From Micromonospora sp. AMSO31t (GTDB taxonomy: Bacteria; Actinomycetota; Actinomycetes; Mycobacteriales; Micromonosporaceae), in NCBI RefSeq assembly GCF_008868175.1, contig NZ_WBKT01000023.1:1-52425 (forward strand): a DNA stretch of 52,425 nucleotides, written 5' to 3'. This document shows, in pieces, positions 26,283 through 34,573 of the stretch. The notes under the pieces are model-generated. The model was not told where the DNA came from. It was given only the letters and a program-made list of their open reading frames with translations, and did no database searches. The position numbers and the translations under genes are program-made. The stretch's first letter is position 1. Each line of letters begins with the position of its first letter.

Positions 26283-26653
26283 GTGCCGACCGCCGCGACG
26301 GGCGTGCGGGCCCTCGCGCACGGCCGGAACCGGCCCGACGGGGTGCCGTGGACGTGGCCGGATGACGACCGGCCGAGGTGCGAGGAAGGCCGGCGTCGCG
26401 GGTTTCCCCGTCCGGCCGTTCGTAGCACCACTTGACGAACGGCATGTTATCGCTCGCAGTCGATGGACGAGGACGGCGGACCCCCGTGGCTTACCGGGCG
26501 AGCCCAGTTCGTCGAGACCTTCGATCAGGCATTGGCCAGGGCACGCGTCCGTGCTGTTAGCGCTAACAACGCTGGCGCAGAGGTCCCGCCACGCGTCACG
26601 GTGCGCCCCAATCCCAGGTGGACCGTTCGGCTCTTGGTCTTTGAAGGAGGATC
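26283..26653. other. 371-base intergenic region carrying the GH62 promoter region
   Basis: No gene is supported. GGCCGGAACCGGCC near 26321-26334 is palindromic and may help end transcription of the exporter gene. The operator at 26555-26568 is the main feature, and GAAGGAGGATC sits directly before the GH62 start. Confidence 0.5.
26555..26568. promoter_or_regulatory. Perfect 14-bp palindrome TGTTAGCGCTAACA, LacI-type operator
   Basis: The palindrome has the central CG and A/T-rich arms typical of operators bound by LacI-family repressors, which in actinomycetes commonly control hemicellulase and sugar genes. It lies 86 bases before the arabinofuranosidase start. No LacI-family gene is in the window, so the regulator acts from elsewhere. 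Confidence 0.7.
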
Positions 26654-28174
26654 ATGTCTGCCATCAATGGATATACATCGATTGCGTCGCCCTCGCCGCG
26701 GCGGAGGTGGGTGCCGCGGGTCGTCGCCGCCGCCGTGACCGCGGTGGTGGTCGCTGGCGCCGCCGCGGTGGCGGTGTCGACGCCGGCCGCCGCGGCGACG
26801 GTCGACACGAGCGCGTGGTACGTGTTGATCAACCGCAACAGCGGCAAGGCCCTGGACGTGTACAACCTGGCCACGAACGACGGCGCGCGGATCGTGCAGT
26901 GGTCGCGGAACAACGGCAACCAGCAGCAGTGGCAGTTCGTGGACTCGGGCGGCGGCTACTACCGGTTGCGGTCGCGGCTGTCCGGCAAGGTGCTGGACGT
27001 CTACAACTGGTCGACCGCCAACGGCGCCAACATCGTGCAGTGGACCGACGCCAATCAGGCCAACCAGCAGTTCCGGCTGGCCGACTCGGACAGCGGTCAC
27101 GTCCGGTTGATCAACCGGAACAGCAACAAGGCGGTGGAGGTGCAGGGCGCCTCCACCGCCGACGGCGGAAGCATCGTGCAGTACGACGACTGGAACGGCT
27201 CCAACCAGCAGTGGCAACTCGTCCGGGTCGACGGCGGGGGCAACCCCACCACGCCGCCGAACGGCTCGTGCACCCTTCCGTCGACGTACCGCTGGTCGTC
27301 GACGGGTGCGCTGGCGAACCCGAGGTCCGGGTGGGTCTCGCTCAAGGACTTCACCACCGTCGTGCACAACGGCCGGCACCTCGTCTACGCCACCACGCAC
27401 GACACCGGGACGGCGTGGGGTTCGATGAACTTCAGCCCCTTCGCGAACTGGTCCGACATGGCCTCGGTCGGCCAGAACGCCATGCCCTTCGCCGCGGTCG
27501 CGCCGACCCTGTTCTACTTCGCCCCGAAGAACCTCTGGGTGCTCGCCTACCAGTGGGGCGGGCCCGCGTTCTCCTACCGGACGTCCAGTGACCCCACCAA
27601 CGTGAACGGATGGTCGTCGCCGCAGACGCTCTTCTCCGGAAGCATCTCGGGCTCCGGTACGGGACCCATCGACCAGACGCTCATCGGTGACAGCACGAAC
27701 ATGTACCTGTTCTTCGCCGGGGACAACGGCAAGATCTACCGCGCCAGCATGCCCATCGGCAACTTCCCGGGCAGCTTCGGCACGTCCTCGACGGTGATCA
27801 TGAGCGACTCGACCAACAACCTCTTCGAAGGGGTCCAGGTCTACAAGGTCCAGGGCCAGAACCAGTACCTCATGCTGGTCGAGGCGATCGGCTCGCAGGG
27901 CCGCTACTTCCGTTCGTTCACGGCCAGCAGCCTGGGCGGTTCCTGGACGCCGCAGGCCGCCAGCGAGAGCAACCCCTTCGCCGGGAAGGCCAACAGCGGC
28001 GCCACCTGGACGAACGACATCAGCCACGGCGACCTGGTGCGCAACAACCCCGACCAGACCATGACCGTCGATCCCTGCAACCTCCAGCTGCTCTACCAGG
28101 GACGTGCCCCGAACTCCGGCGGCGACTACGGCCTCCTGCCGTACCGGCCGGGTGTGCTGACGCTGCAGCGCTAG
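26654..28174 (+). CDS. Secreted GH62 alpha-L-arabinofuranosidase with N-terminal ricin-type (CBM13) domain
   Basis: Encodes 506 residues behind GAAGGAGG. A long signal peptide ends near STPAAAATV (about 45-50). Residues about 52-195 are a ricin-B/CBM13 trefoil with three repeats carrying QxW-like ends (NQQQWQF, NQQFRL, NQQWQL). A Gly/Pro linker (NPTTPPNG) leads to the GH62 domain from [15 protein letters not shown] to the end. Probable catalytic residues are Asp in SLKDFTTV (base), Asp in GPIDQTLIG (pKa modulator) and Glu in [10 protein letters not shown] (acid). GH62 enzymes release arabinose side chains from arabinoxylan. Regulation by arabinose or xylose through the upstream operator is likely. 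Confidence 0.93.
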   Translation: MSAINGYTSIASPSPRRRWVPRVVAAAVTAVVVAGAAAVAVSTPAAAATVDTSAWYVLINRNSGKALDVYNLATNDGARIVQWSRNNGNQQQWQFVDSGGGYYRLRSRLSGKVLDVYNWSTANGANIVQWTDANQANQQFRLADSDSGHVRLINRNSNKAVEVQGASTADGGSIVQYDDWNGSNQQWQLVRVDGGGNPTTPPNGSCTLPSTYRWSSTGALANPRSGWVSLKDFTTVVHNGRHLVYATTHDTGTAWGSMNFSPFANWSDMASVGQNAMPFAAVAPTLFYFAPKNLWVLAYQWGGPAFSYRTSSDPTNVNGWSSPQTLFSGSISGSGTGPIDQTLIGDSTNMYLFFAGDNGKIYRASMPIGNFPGSFGTSSTVIMSDSTNNLFEGVQVYKVQGQNQYLMLVEAIGSQGRYFRSFTASSLGGSWTPQAASESNPFAGKANSGATWTNDISHGDLVRNNPDQTMTVDPCNLQLLYQGRAPNSGGDYGLLPYRPGVLTLQR

Positions 28175-28183
28175 TGGCGTACA

Positions 28184-28212
28184 GGCGGGCTCGGCGTACG
28201 GCCGAGCCCGCC
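28184..28212 (+). terminator. Strong hairpin terminator after the GH62 gene
   Basis: GGCGGGCTCGGC (28184-28195) pairs perfectly with GCCGAGCCCGCC (28201-28212) through a 5-base loop, 9 bases after the stop codon. There is no T-run, as is common in actinomycetes. Confidence 0.7.
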
Positions 28213-28388
28213 CGGGACGTGGCGCGCCTGTCAGCCGCCGGGCGAGGCCGGTGAGCCGGGCGCCGTCCTCCCGCCCGCGCCCCTGGAGAGGCCACCGGTC
28301 CTCGTGGTGCAGCGGCTACCGTGACGACGGCGGGGAACCCGCCGCAACCGCCGGGTCCGATGTCCCGCCGCCCGTCACGGGAGGAAGC

Positions 28389-29012
28389 ATGAGCAGCACC
28401 CCAGAGCGAGGCCCGGTGAAGGCCGCCATCACCGTGTCCCTCGACGGCTACGTCACCGGTCCCGACGATCACGCGGGCCAGGGGCTCGGCGTCGGCGGCG
28501 AGCGGCTCCACTACTGGGTGATGGGCGGCCCGTGGACCTACGAGACCGAGCGTGAACCCGGCGCCGGCATGACCGACGCCGACCGCGCGTACTTCGACGC
28601 GCTGATGGAGGGAACGAGCGCCGGCCTGTGCGGCCGGGGCATGTACGACAGCGCGGGCGGCTGGGGCGGCCGGAACCCGTTCCAGGGAACCCTGGTCGTG
28701 CTAACCCACCGCACCGCCGACCAGCCGGACCCGAGCACCGGTTTCCTGATGGTCGACGGCTTCGACGAGGCGCTGGCGGCGGCCCGCCGTTCGGCCGGCG
28801 ACGGGGGCGTCGCCATCGGCGGCGGGGCGGACGTCATCCGGCAGGCGCTCGCGGCGGGGGTCGTCGACGAACTCGGCATCACCACCGCTCCGGTCGTCCT
28901 GGGCCGAGGGAAGCGGCTCTTCGAGGGCTTCGACCGGGATGTCGATCTCACGATCCTCTCGGTCCACCAGTCGCCGTACGCCGTTCACGTGCGGTACGCC
29001 GTCGTGCGGTGA
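28389..29012 (+). CDS. RibD C-terminal/dihydrofolate reductase-like protein
   Basis: Encodes 207 residues; ATG 28389 follows GGAGGAAGC. The fold signatures are AAITVSLDGYVTGPDDH at the N-terminus, LCGRGMYDSAGGWGG in the middle, GVAIGGGADVIRQALAAGVV (nucleotide loop, about 137-156) and DELGITTAPVVLGRGKRLF (about 158-176). Relatives are NADPH-dependent reductases annotated as dihydrofolate reductase family protein, usually without proven substrate. It is single, behind the GH62 terminator, and converges with the leftward beta-propeller lipoprotein. Confidence 0.88.
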   Translation: MSSTPERGPVKAAITVSLDGYVTGPDDHAGQGLGVGGERLHYWVMGGPWTYETEREPGAGMTDADRAYFDALMEGTSAGLCGRGMYDSAGGWGGRNPFQGTLVVLTHRTADQPDPSTGFLMVDGFDEALAAARRSAGDGGVAIGGGADVIRQALAAGVVDELGITTAPVVLGRGKRLFEGFDRDVDLTILSVHQSPYAVHVRYAVVR

Positions 29013-29029
29013 CGCGGGCGGCGGCGCGT

Positions 29030-30286
29030 TCAGGCGCTGCCGGCCAGCCCGCGCACGCCGACGAGACCGGGGACCGGGACGCGGCCGAGTTCCCGGCCCG
29101 TGGCGGCGTCGTGCCAGCTCACCGCGTCCCGCTGGCCCACGTAGAGGCGGCTGCCGTCACGGCTGAGCGCGAGGCCGGCGACCGGCTCGGGTACCGGCCA
29201 GTCCGCCGTGCCGGTCAGGCTGGTGAGATCCAGGGCCCGGACCGTCGTGCCGGCGGCGAGGAAGACACGGTCGGTGCCGGCGGCGGCGTGCGCGGCGCCC
29301 GTGCCGCGGGCCTGGGGGACCGTGCGGCGTACGGTCAGTTCCTCGGTGGAGATGTCCGCGACGGCGCCCGACGCGACGTCGGCGACGAGGAGCCGGCCTC
29401 CGTCGGGGCTGATCGCCATGGCGTGGCCGGCGGCGGACGCCTCGCCGAACGGGTGCGGCAGGTCGACGCAGTACGCCCACCGTTCCGCCAGGTTCAACGT
29501 GTGGACGAACGCGTGCGCGTTGCCGGGCCGGCCGCTGACCAGGTCCCGGGTGTGCTGGTGGCCGGGCTGGTGGGTGTAGAGGGTGTAGAGGACGGTGCGG
29601 TCCGGGGCGAGCACCGCCTGGCGCCCGTCGCCGCGCATCTCCTCCTCGGCACCGGGGGGAACCGGCGACTTGTCGCGGGTGGACAGCGGGCCGGGCACAC
29701 CGGTGGCGAGGTCGACGACCCGCACCCGGTAGCGGTCCGGCGCGGTCGCCGGGAGCCATTCGAGGACGAACAGCCCGGTGCGGTCGGCGGTGAACGCCTC
29801 CGGGACGTGGTTGCCCCGCAGGTCCAGCCGGTGGCGTATCCCGTTGACGTCGGCGACCAGCACCTCGGTCACCTCCCGACCTGGCGGCCGGCCGCCGTCC
29901 ACCGTCGCTCCGGTCCTGGTGAGCGCCACCCCCGTACCGTCGGCCGAGACCGCCTGCGGTACCCAGCGCCCGGGTAGCAGGGTCCTCGCCGAGGCGCGGC
30001 TGGTCGTGGCATCGATCCGCCAGCAGGTGGTGTCGGGGCCGTCGAGGGCGGTCGCGAAGATCCACGCGCCGTCGGCGCTGGCGACGGCGCGGGGGATCGT
30101 CCGGCGGTCGGTCCCGCGCAGGAGAGCCTGCCCGTCGTCGACGTGGACGACCAGCGGGTCGGGAATGGCGTCGGCCCGGGCGGAGGCCGGGGCCCGGGTC
30201 GGCTCGCAGCCGGCCAGTGCGGCGGCACCGGCACCGGCACCGGCGAGCAGGGTCAGGATGCCGCGGCGCGAGATGGTGACGGTCAT
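29030..30286 (-). CDS. Exported beta-propeller lipoprotein, member of the local ECF regulon
   Basis: Encodes 418 residues. The N-terminus TISRRGILTLLAGAGAGAAA followed by LAGC combines a twin-arginine-like pair with a lipobox (Cys near 27). The rest is made of repeated WD40/YVTN-like blades (AVASADGAWIFATALDG, HAMAISPDGGRLLVADVASG, VAGLALSRDGSRLYVGQRDA). It should sit on the outer face of the membrane. The promoter at 30293-30320 has the same sequence pattern as that of the divergent sigma gene, and the ATG is 6 bases from its -10, so the mRNA is probably leaderless. Function unknown; co-regulation suggests envelope stress or surface sensing. Confidence 0.8.
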   Translation of the reverse strand: MTVTISRRGILTLLAGAGAGAAALAGCEPTRAPASARADAIPDPLVVHVDDGQALLRGTDRRTIPRAVASADGAWIFATALDGPDTTCWRIDATTSRASARTLLPGRWVPQAVSADGTGVALTRTGATVDGGRPPGREVTEVLVADVNGIRHRLDLRGNHVPEAFTADRTGLFVLEWLPATAPDRYRVRVVDLATGVPGPLSTRDKSPVPPGAEEEMRGDGRQAVLAPDRTVLYTLYTHQPGHQHTRDLVSGRPGNAHAFVHTLNLAERWAYCVDLPHPFGEASAAGHAMAISPDGGRLLVADVASGAVADISTEELTVRRTVPQARGTGAAHAAAGTDRVFLAAGTTVRALDLTSLTGTADWPVPEPVAGLALSRDGSRLYVGQRDAVSWHDAATGRELGRVPVPGLVGVRGLAGSA

Positions 30287-30292
30287 GCCCGG

Positions 30293-30320
30293 GTGACACC
30301 CTCAGAGGCGTCGAAGTTCC
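30293..30320 (-). promoter_or_regulatory. ECF-type promoter of the beta-propeller lipoprotein gene
   Basis: On the minus strand GGAACT (30320-30315), 14 bases, then GGTGTCAC (30300-30293). It matches the sigma-gene promoter at 30334-30361 in both boxes and spacing. Confidence 0.75.
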
Positions 30321-30333
30321 GTGCCGCGAAGGT

Positions 30334-30361
30334 GGAACCGGCGGCGCGCGGCCGGTGTCAT
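30334..30361 (+). promoter_or_regulatory. ECF-type autoregulatory promoter of the sigma/anti-sigma operon
   Basis: GGAACC (30334-30339), 14 bases, GGTGTCAT (30354-30361). The predicted transcript start is near 30367, leaving a short leader with the ribosome site GGGGAGG ahead of the CTG at 30388. Confidence 0.78.
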
Positions 30362-30387
30362 GAGGGTGGTCGAAGGGGAGGTCTCCA

Positions 30388-30942
30388 CTGGACGACGACG
30401 AGCTTGTCCGCCGCGCCCGCGCCGGTGACCTGGAGGGTTACGAGCTCCTGGTCGCCCGGCACACCGCGTCCGCGTACCGGACGGCGGTGCTGCTCGGCGC
30501 CGGATCGGACGCGGAGGACGTCATCCAGGAGGCGTTCGTGAAGGGGTTCCGCAACCTGTCCCGCTACCGCGGCGAGTCGTCCTTCCGGTCCTGGCTGCTC
30601 GCGATCGTCGCCAACGAGACCCGCAACCTGCACCGGTCCCGCAGCCGGCGGGACGGGCTGGTCCTCCGCGCCACGGCCGCGAACCCCGGGGCGGAGGTCG
30701 GCGAGGACGCCGCGGTCGGCGGGGTCCTCGCCGCGGAGCGTCGGGCCGCGCTGGTGGCGGCGCTGCGCCGGCTGCCGGTCAAGGACCGCGAGGTGATCGT
30801 GTGCCGGTTCCTTCTCGACCTGACCGAGGAGGAGACCGTGACGACGCTCGGCTGGCCCAGGGGCACGGTGAAGTCACGGACGTACCGGGCCCTGGCGAAG
30901 CTGCGCAACCTGCTCGACCGCGAGGAGGTGGCCCGTGGATGA
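30388..30942 (+). CDS. ECF RNA polymerase sigma factor, probable CTG start
   Basis: Encodes 184 residues. Region 2 is complete: DELVRRARAGDLEGYELLVA, then DAEDVIQEAFVKGFRNLSRY and SFRSWLLAIVANETRNLHRS. Region 4 follows: LPVKDREVIVCRFLLDLTEE and LGWPRGTVKSRTYRALAKLR. In frame, the only candidate between the TGA at 30361 and the GTG at 30487 is CTG at 30388, which sits 7 bases after GGGGAGG and gives the standard N-terminus; starting at 30487 would delete region 2.1. It overlaps the anti-sigma gene by 8 bases. It very probably recognises GGAACC-N14-GGTGTC, present three times nearby. The inducing signal is unknown. Confidence 0.88.
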   Translation: MDDDELVRRARAGDLEGYELLVARHTASAYRTAVLLGAGSDAEDVIQEAFVKGFRNLSRYRGESSFRSWLLAIVANETRNLHRSRSRRDGLVLRATAANPGAEVGEDAAVGGVLAAERRAALVAALRRLPVKDREVIVCRFLLDLTEEETVTTLGWPRGTVKSRTYRALAKLRNLLDREEVARG

Positions 30943-31654
30943 CCTCGAGCGCGAACTGCGGGACCTCGCCACCTGGCTGGAGACACCCGAGGTCCCCGAC
31001 GTGACCGCCCGGGTGCGGGCCCGGCTGGCCACGCCCGCACGCCGTCCGCGCCGCTGGCGCTACTGGCTCGCCGCGGCGCTGGCCGCGTTGCTCGTCGCCC
31101 TGCTGCCACCGGGGCGGGCCGCCATCGCCGACGCCGTGGCGGGACTGCTGCGCTTCTCGGGGATCGTCATCGACACCACCTCGGCGCCGGTGCCGCCCAC
31201 CGGGGTGCCGTCTCCGCTGCCGGCGCAGCGGCCCGCCTCCCTCGTCGAGGCGCAGCGGCAGGTGCGCTTCCCGATCCGCGTACCCGCCGAGCTGGGCGAG
31301 CCGGAACAGGTGCTGGTCGCCGACCCGGACGGCACCGGGGCGTACCGGGTGGTGACGCTGCTCTACCGGGGTGGCGCGCTGTGCCTCGACGCCTTCGACG
31401 GTGGCCTCGACCCGGTCTTCCACAAGCAGCTCGGCGGGCCGGGCGTGGAATGGGTCCAGGTCCGCGGCGACTTCGCCGTCTGGATCGGCGGGCCGCACGA
31501 GCTGGCCTACGTCGACCGCACCGGCACGGTGCGGGTGGAGACCGCGCGGCTCGCCGCGGCCACGTTGATCTGGGAGGACGCCGGAGTCAGCTACCGGCTG
31601 GAAGGCGACCTCACCAGGGACGACGCGATCGGGGTCGCCTCGTCCCTGGACTAG
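30935..31654 (+). CDS. Probable membrane anti-sigma factor with extracytoplasmic domain
   Basis: Encodes 239 residues from GTG 30935. An N-terminal cytoplasmic segment of about 40 residues precedes one membrane helix (YWLAAALAALLVALLPPG, about 48-65), then an outer domain of about 170 residues with QRQVRFPIRVPAELGEPEQV, resembling the C-terminal domain seen in putative transmembrane anti-sigma proteins (DUF4367-like). The canonical zinc-binding HxxxCxxC of ZAS anti-sigmas is absent. Overlap with the sigma gene indicates co-translation, the usual layout for a sigma/anti-sigma pair. The assignment as anti-sigma rests on this context. Confidence 0.75.
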   Translation: MDDLERELRDLATWLETPEVPDVTARVRARLATPARRPRRWRYWLAAALAALLVALLPPGRAAIADAVAGLLRFSGIVIDTTSAPVPPTGVPSPLPAQRPASLVEAQRQVRFPIRVPAELGEPEQVLVADPDGTGAYRVVTLLYRGGALCLDAFDGGLDPVFHKQLGGPGVEWVQVRGDFAVWIGGPHELAYVDRTGTVRVETARLAAATLIWEDAGVSYRLEGDLTRDDAIGVASSLD

Positions 31655-31695
31655 ACGCCGGCCGCGCCGCGCGACCACCGTCATCCGCTACGGGA

Positions 31696-31723
31696 GGAAC
31701 CTGCGCGGCGCGATCGGTGTCAT
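31696..31723 (+). promoter_or_regulatory. ECF-type promoter of the downstream lipoprotein gene
   Basis: GGAACC (31696-31701), 14 bases, GGTGTCAT (31716-31723), identical in both boxes and spacing to the sigma-gene promoter 1.3 kb upstream. It lies 50 bases before the lipoprotein start. Confidence 0.75.
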
Positions 31724-31773
31724 CAGAACGACGGGTGCCGTCGGCCGGCACCGAACCGGTCCGGAGGTGCGAG

Positions 31774-32274
31774 ATGCGTTCATGGGGCAGGGTCCTGCTG
31801 GGGTCGGTGGTCCTGCTGGCAGGCTGCACCACCGCCGGCCGGTCGGCCACGCCGGCCACGCCGGCGGCGGTTGCGACGACCGGCTGCGCGGCCCGGGTCG
31901 ATACGGGCAGCCTGCCCGACTGGGCGGACGCCGGCTTCAGCGGGGACGCGCGGATCGCGCATGTGCTCGGCGCGAAGGGCGACATCGTCGCCGTGCTGTT
32001 CGGCCATCCGCTGGCCGTCGGCCGGACGGAGGGGCCCACCAACAAGATCCTCTGGGTTGCCCGGCCGGCGGCCACGCCGTCGGCCGACGCCGGCGCGCCG
32101 GCCAGCCTCGTCATCACCGCGACCCTGGACGGCACCGCGACCCGGGCGACCCGCGAGGTCGCCGGCGGGCCCGGCCCGTCGATCATCGACCTGCCGCAGG
32201 CCGGCTGCTGGCACCTCGACCTCCGCTGGTCCGGGCGCACCGACACCATGGACCTCGTCTACGGCCCTGCCTGA
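31774..32274 (+). CDS. Small lipoprotein, member of the local ECF regulon
   Basis: Encodes 166 residues. The signal RSWGRVLLGSVVLLAGC gives a lipobox LAGC with Cys near 18. The mature domain is about 140 residues, beta-rich (DIVAVLFGHPLAVGRTEGPT, ASLVITATLDGTATRATREV, CWHLDLRWSGRTDTMDLVYG) with two cysteines that may form a disulphide. ATG 31774 follows GGAGGTGCGAG. No family recognised. Its own ECF promoter and its place behind the sigma/anti-sigma genes suggest a role at the cell surface in the same response. Confidence 0.75.
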   Translation: MRSWGRVLLGSVVLLAGCTTAGRSATPATPAAVATTGCAARVDTGSLPDWADAGFSGDARIAHVLGAKGDIVAVLFGHPLAVGRTEGPTNKILWVARPAATPSADAGAPASLVITATLDGTATRATREVAGGPGPSIIDLPQAGCWHLDLRWSGRTDTMDLVYGPA

Positions 32275-32551
32275 CGTCGGGCGTGCTTCCGGACGCAGAC
32301 CCGGGAGCCCACCTCGGCGGGTGCCCGACGGCACCCGCCAGGGCGAGGACCGCCGCCAGGATCCGCACCTGCTCCTCGTGCCGGCCGACCGCCGTCGCAT
32401 CCGGCCGGCCCGACGCTGGCACGAGCGGGGGGCTCACCGACGCCGGCTTCGCCGCCGGACCGGGGAGGACCCACGGCGCCGACCGGTCGAGCCGTCTGCC
32501 TCGACCGGGGACTCGCGCATATCCGGGACGTTCGCAGGGTAGTCGGTGGTG

Positions 32552-32737
32552 ATGACCACACCTGAGCAGAGTCGGCAGCAGGAGGACGCGCTCGAGACCG
32601 GCGCGGTGTTCCAGGACGCCGAGGGGCGCCGCACCACGGACGCGGGCGCCGGCGCCGCGAACGCGGACAGCGAAGCCGACCGCAACGCCGAGCACCTGAG
32701 GCGTGGCGAGGTCGGTCCGGGCGTCCCGGAGGAGTAG
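32552..32737 (+). CDS. Short acidic, probably disordered protein
   Basis: Encodes 61 residues, strongly hydrophilic and rich in Glu, Asp, Ala, Arg and Gln (TPEQSRQQEDALETGAVF, then NADSEADRNAEHLRRGEV). Two GTG codons immediately before the ATG are alternative starts. No membrane segment or motif is present. Similar short charged open frames recur in Micromonospora, which is my main reason to keep it; function unknown. Confidence 0.5.
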   Translation: MTTPEQSRQQEDALETGAVFQDAEGRRTTDAGAGAANADSEADRNAEHLRRGEVGPGVPEE

Positions 32738-32818
32738 GCCTGGTCGGCTGCTGGAGCGCGGCCCCGGGGAGTGCGACGATGGCTGTCCACGATGCCGGCA
32801 TCCGGGTGGAGGACGGTC

Positions 32819-33229
32819 ATGAGGCGGGACGGCGAGCCAGCGGTGCGGCGCCACCGCGCCCGCGACGTCCCTCTGCACGTCCTCGCCGTGGTGATCTTCG
32901 GGTTGCTCGCCTGGTCGGGACTCGACGGGCTGGACCGGGAGGTGGCCGGGCTGGCCCTGCCCTCGCTGCTCGTCGGGCTCGCCGGCGCCGCCCGGGCGGT
33001 CCTGGCGGTCGCCGGGATCCCACCGCCCGCGACGCGTCCGGCCGCGCGGTGGGCGGTCCGGGGGTCCCTCGTGCTGATCGCCGTGGTCGCCCTGGCGACC
33101 GGGTTCGCCCTCGCCCCGAGCGGGATGGACCGGGGCTTCGTCATCGCGGTGGACGCCGTCCTCGCCGGCGCGCTGGCCGCCTACGCGTTCCTGGGCGAAC
33201 CGCGGCGCGCGGTCGCCGGGACCCGCTGA
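32819..33229 (+). CDS. Four-helix membrane protein
   Basis: Encodes 136 residues; ATG 32819 follows GGTGGAGGACGG. A basic N-terminus (MRRDGEPAVRRHRARD) precedes four hydrophobic segments: about 19-36, 45-67, 80-97 and 105-125. No motif or family recognised. It stands alone ahead of the leftward PucR gene, with which it converges. Confidence 0.7.
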   Translation: MRRDGEPAVRRHRARDVPLHVLAVVIFGLLAWSGLDGLDREVAGLALPSLLVGLAGAARAVLAVAGIPPPATRPAARWAVRGSLVLIAVVALATGFALAPSGMDRGFVIAVDAVLAGALAAYAFLGEPRRAVAGTR

Positions 33230-33266
33230 CCCCTCCGAGCGGCGCCGCGGACCGCGCCCCGGCCGT

Positions 33267-34490
33267 TCATTCCGTCTCCGGCGGGGTGGGTGGGACGGCC
33301 AGGGCGATGGTGAGGGCGAGCACCGTGGCCGGTTCGTGGAGCCGGTCGCCGTACAGCTCGCGGAGCTTGCCCATCCGGTAGCGGACGGTCTGCGGGTGCA
33401 CGAACAGGTCGGCCGCCACGTCGTCGCGACGGCCCTGGTGCAGCAGCCAGGAGCGCAACGTCTCGGCGAGCCGGTGCGCGGTGGCCGGTGGCAGGTCGGC
33501 GAGGGGCGCGAGGGCCTGGGCGCGCAGGTCGGCCAGGGCCTCCGGGTCCATGCTCAGCAGCAGTTCGGCCAGGTGGTGCTCGGTGTCGACCGGCCCGGCG
33601 TCCGGTTCGCCGAGGCCGAGGGCGAGCGCCCGGGTGGCCCGCTGGTAGGAGGCGGCGACCCGGTGCCACGGCCGGGCCGGCCCGAGCACCGCCCGGTGCC
33701 CGTGCAGCAGGCGGGTGAGCTGGCGCCGGCGGGCGCCGTGGTTGTCCGGCACCAGCAGCACGGCCAGTTCCTCGGCCGGGTCCATGCCGGGCGGGTCCTC
33801 GCCGCTCTCCAGGGTGTGCGGGCCGAGCAGGGCGAGCACCGCGCGCAGGTTCCGGCGGGGCAGGAGGACGACGGTGAGGGTCTGCGGCAGCGGCCAGTCG
33901 GCCCGTTCGGCGCTGCGCCGCACGATCTCCTCGGGTTCCCCGGCGAGGAGTTGCTGCGTGAGCCGTTCCATGTTGCGGCGGCGGGCCCGGCCGGCGCTGG
34001 CCCGCTCGTCGGCGTGCCCGGCCACGCTGGCCGCCGACAGCTCGTCGATGTACGCGAACATCAGCTCGGCGAACTCGGCCACCGTCTCGGCGGACAGCCC
34101 GCTGCGCACGGTGGTGGCGGAGACCTCCCGCCAGGCCACCCGCGCCCCCACCCGGTACGCGGCCAGCAGCGCGTCCATGCTGCGCCCCGAGCGGGCCTCG
34201 CCACTGCCCAGCGCGTACGCGGCCTCCAGGGCCGGGGCCAGCGGGGTGCTCGGATCGGCCAGCTGTGCCCCGTCGATGAGTTGGAGGAAGGTGCCGAGCG
34301 CGATGCGTACCGCGTTCTCGATCTTCTCCCGCATCGTGCCGGTGAGGGCGCCGGAGTAGTCGGGGATCTCGGCGGTGATCGCCGTGACCGTGCGCTCGGC
34401 GACGACGGGGAGCCGGTCACGCAGCCGGGCCGACACGCGCTCGTCGAGTTCGAGATGGGCCGCGCGATAGCTCGCGTAGTCGTCGGACAT
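33267..34490 (-). CDS. PucR-family regulator, divergent from a reductase/desaturase pair
   Basis: Encodes 407 residues; ATG 34490 follows GGGGAGAACAAC, preferred over a TTG six codons upstream. The N-terminal two thirds (RsbR-like helical domain with ITAEIPDYSGAL, YALGSGEARSGRSMDALLAA, YRVGARVAWREVS) match the regulators that in mycobacteria and streptomycetes adjoin alkane or fatty-acid oxidation genes. The C-terminal HTH_30 is clear (LHQGRRDDVAADLFVHPQTV, RYRMGKLRELYGDRL). Only 83 bases separate it from the reductase gene on the other strand, so it most likely controls that operon in response to a lipid-type signal. Confidence 0.88.
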   Translation of the reverse strand: MSDDYASYRAAHLELDERVSARLRDRLPVVAERTVTAITAEIPDYSGALTGTMREKIENAVRIALGTFLQLIDGAQLADPSTPLAPALEAAYALGSGEARSGRSMDALLAAYRVGARVAWREVSATTVRSGLSAETVAEFAELMFAYIDELSAASVAGHADERASAGRARRRNMERLTQQLLAGEPEEIVRRSAERADWPLPQTLTVVLLPRRNLRAVLALLGPHTLESGEDPPGMDPAEELAVLLVPDNHGARRRQLTRLLHGHRAVLGPARPWHRVAASYQRATRALALGLGEPDAGPVDTEHHLAELLLSMDPEALADLRAQALAPLADLPPATAHRLAETLRSWLLHQGRRDDVAADLFVHPQTVRYRMGKLRELYGDRLHEPATVLALTIALAVPPTPPETE

Positions 34491-34573
34491 GTTGTTCTCC
34501 CCGAACAAAAACCTGCGGCTCTTTCACCTTTGCCGGTCAAGATGTTATGCGATCACGCAGTCACCCTGGTGAT

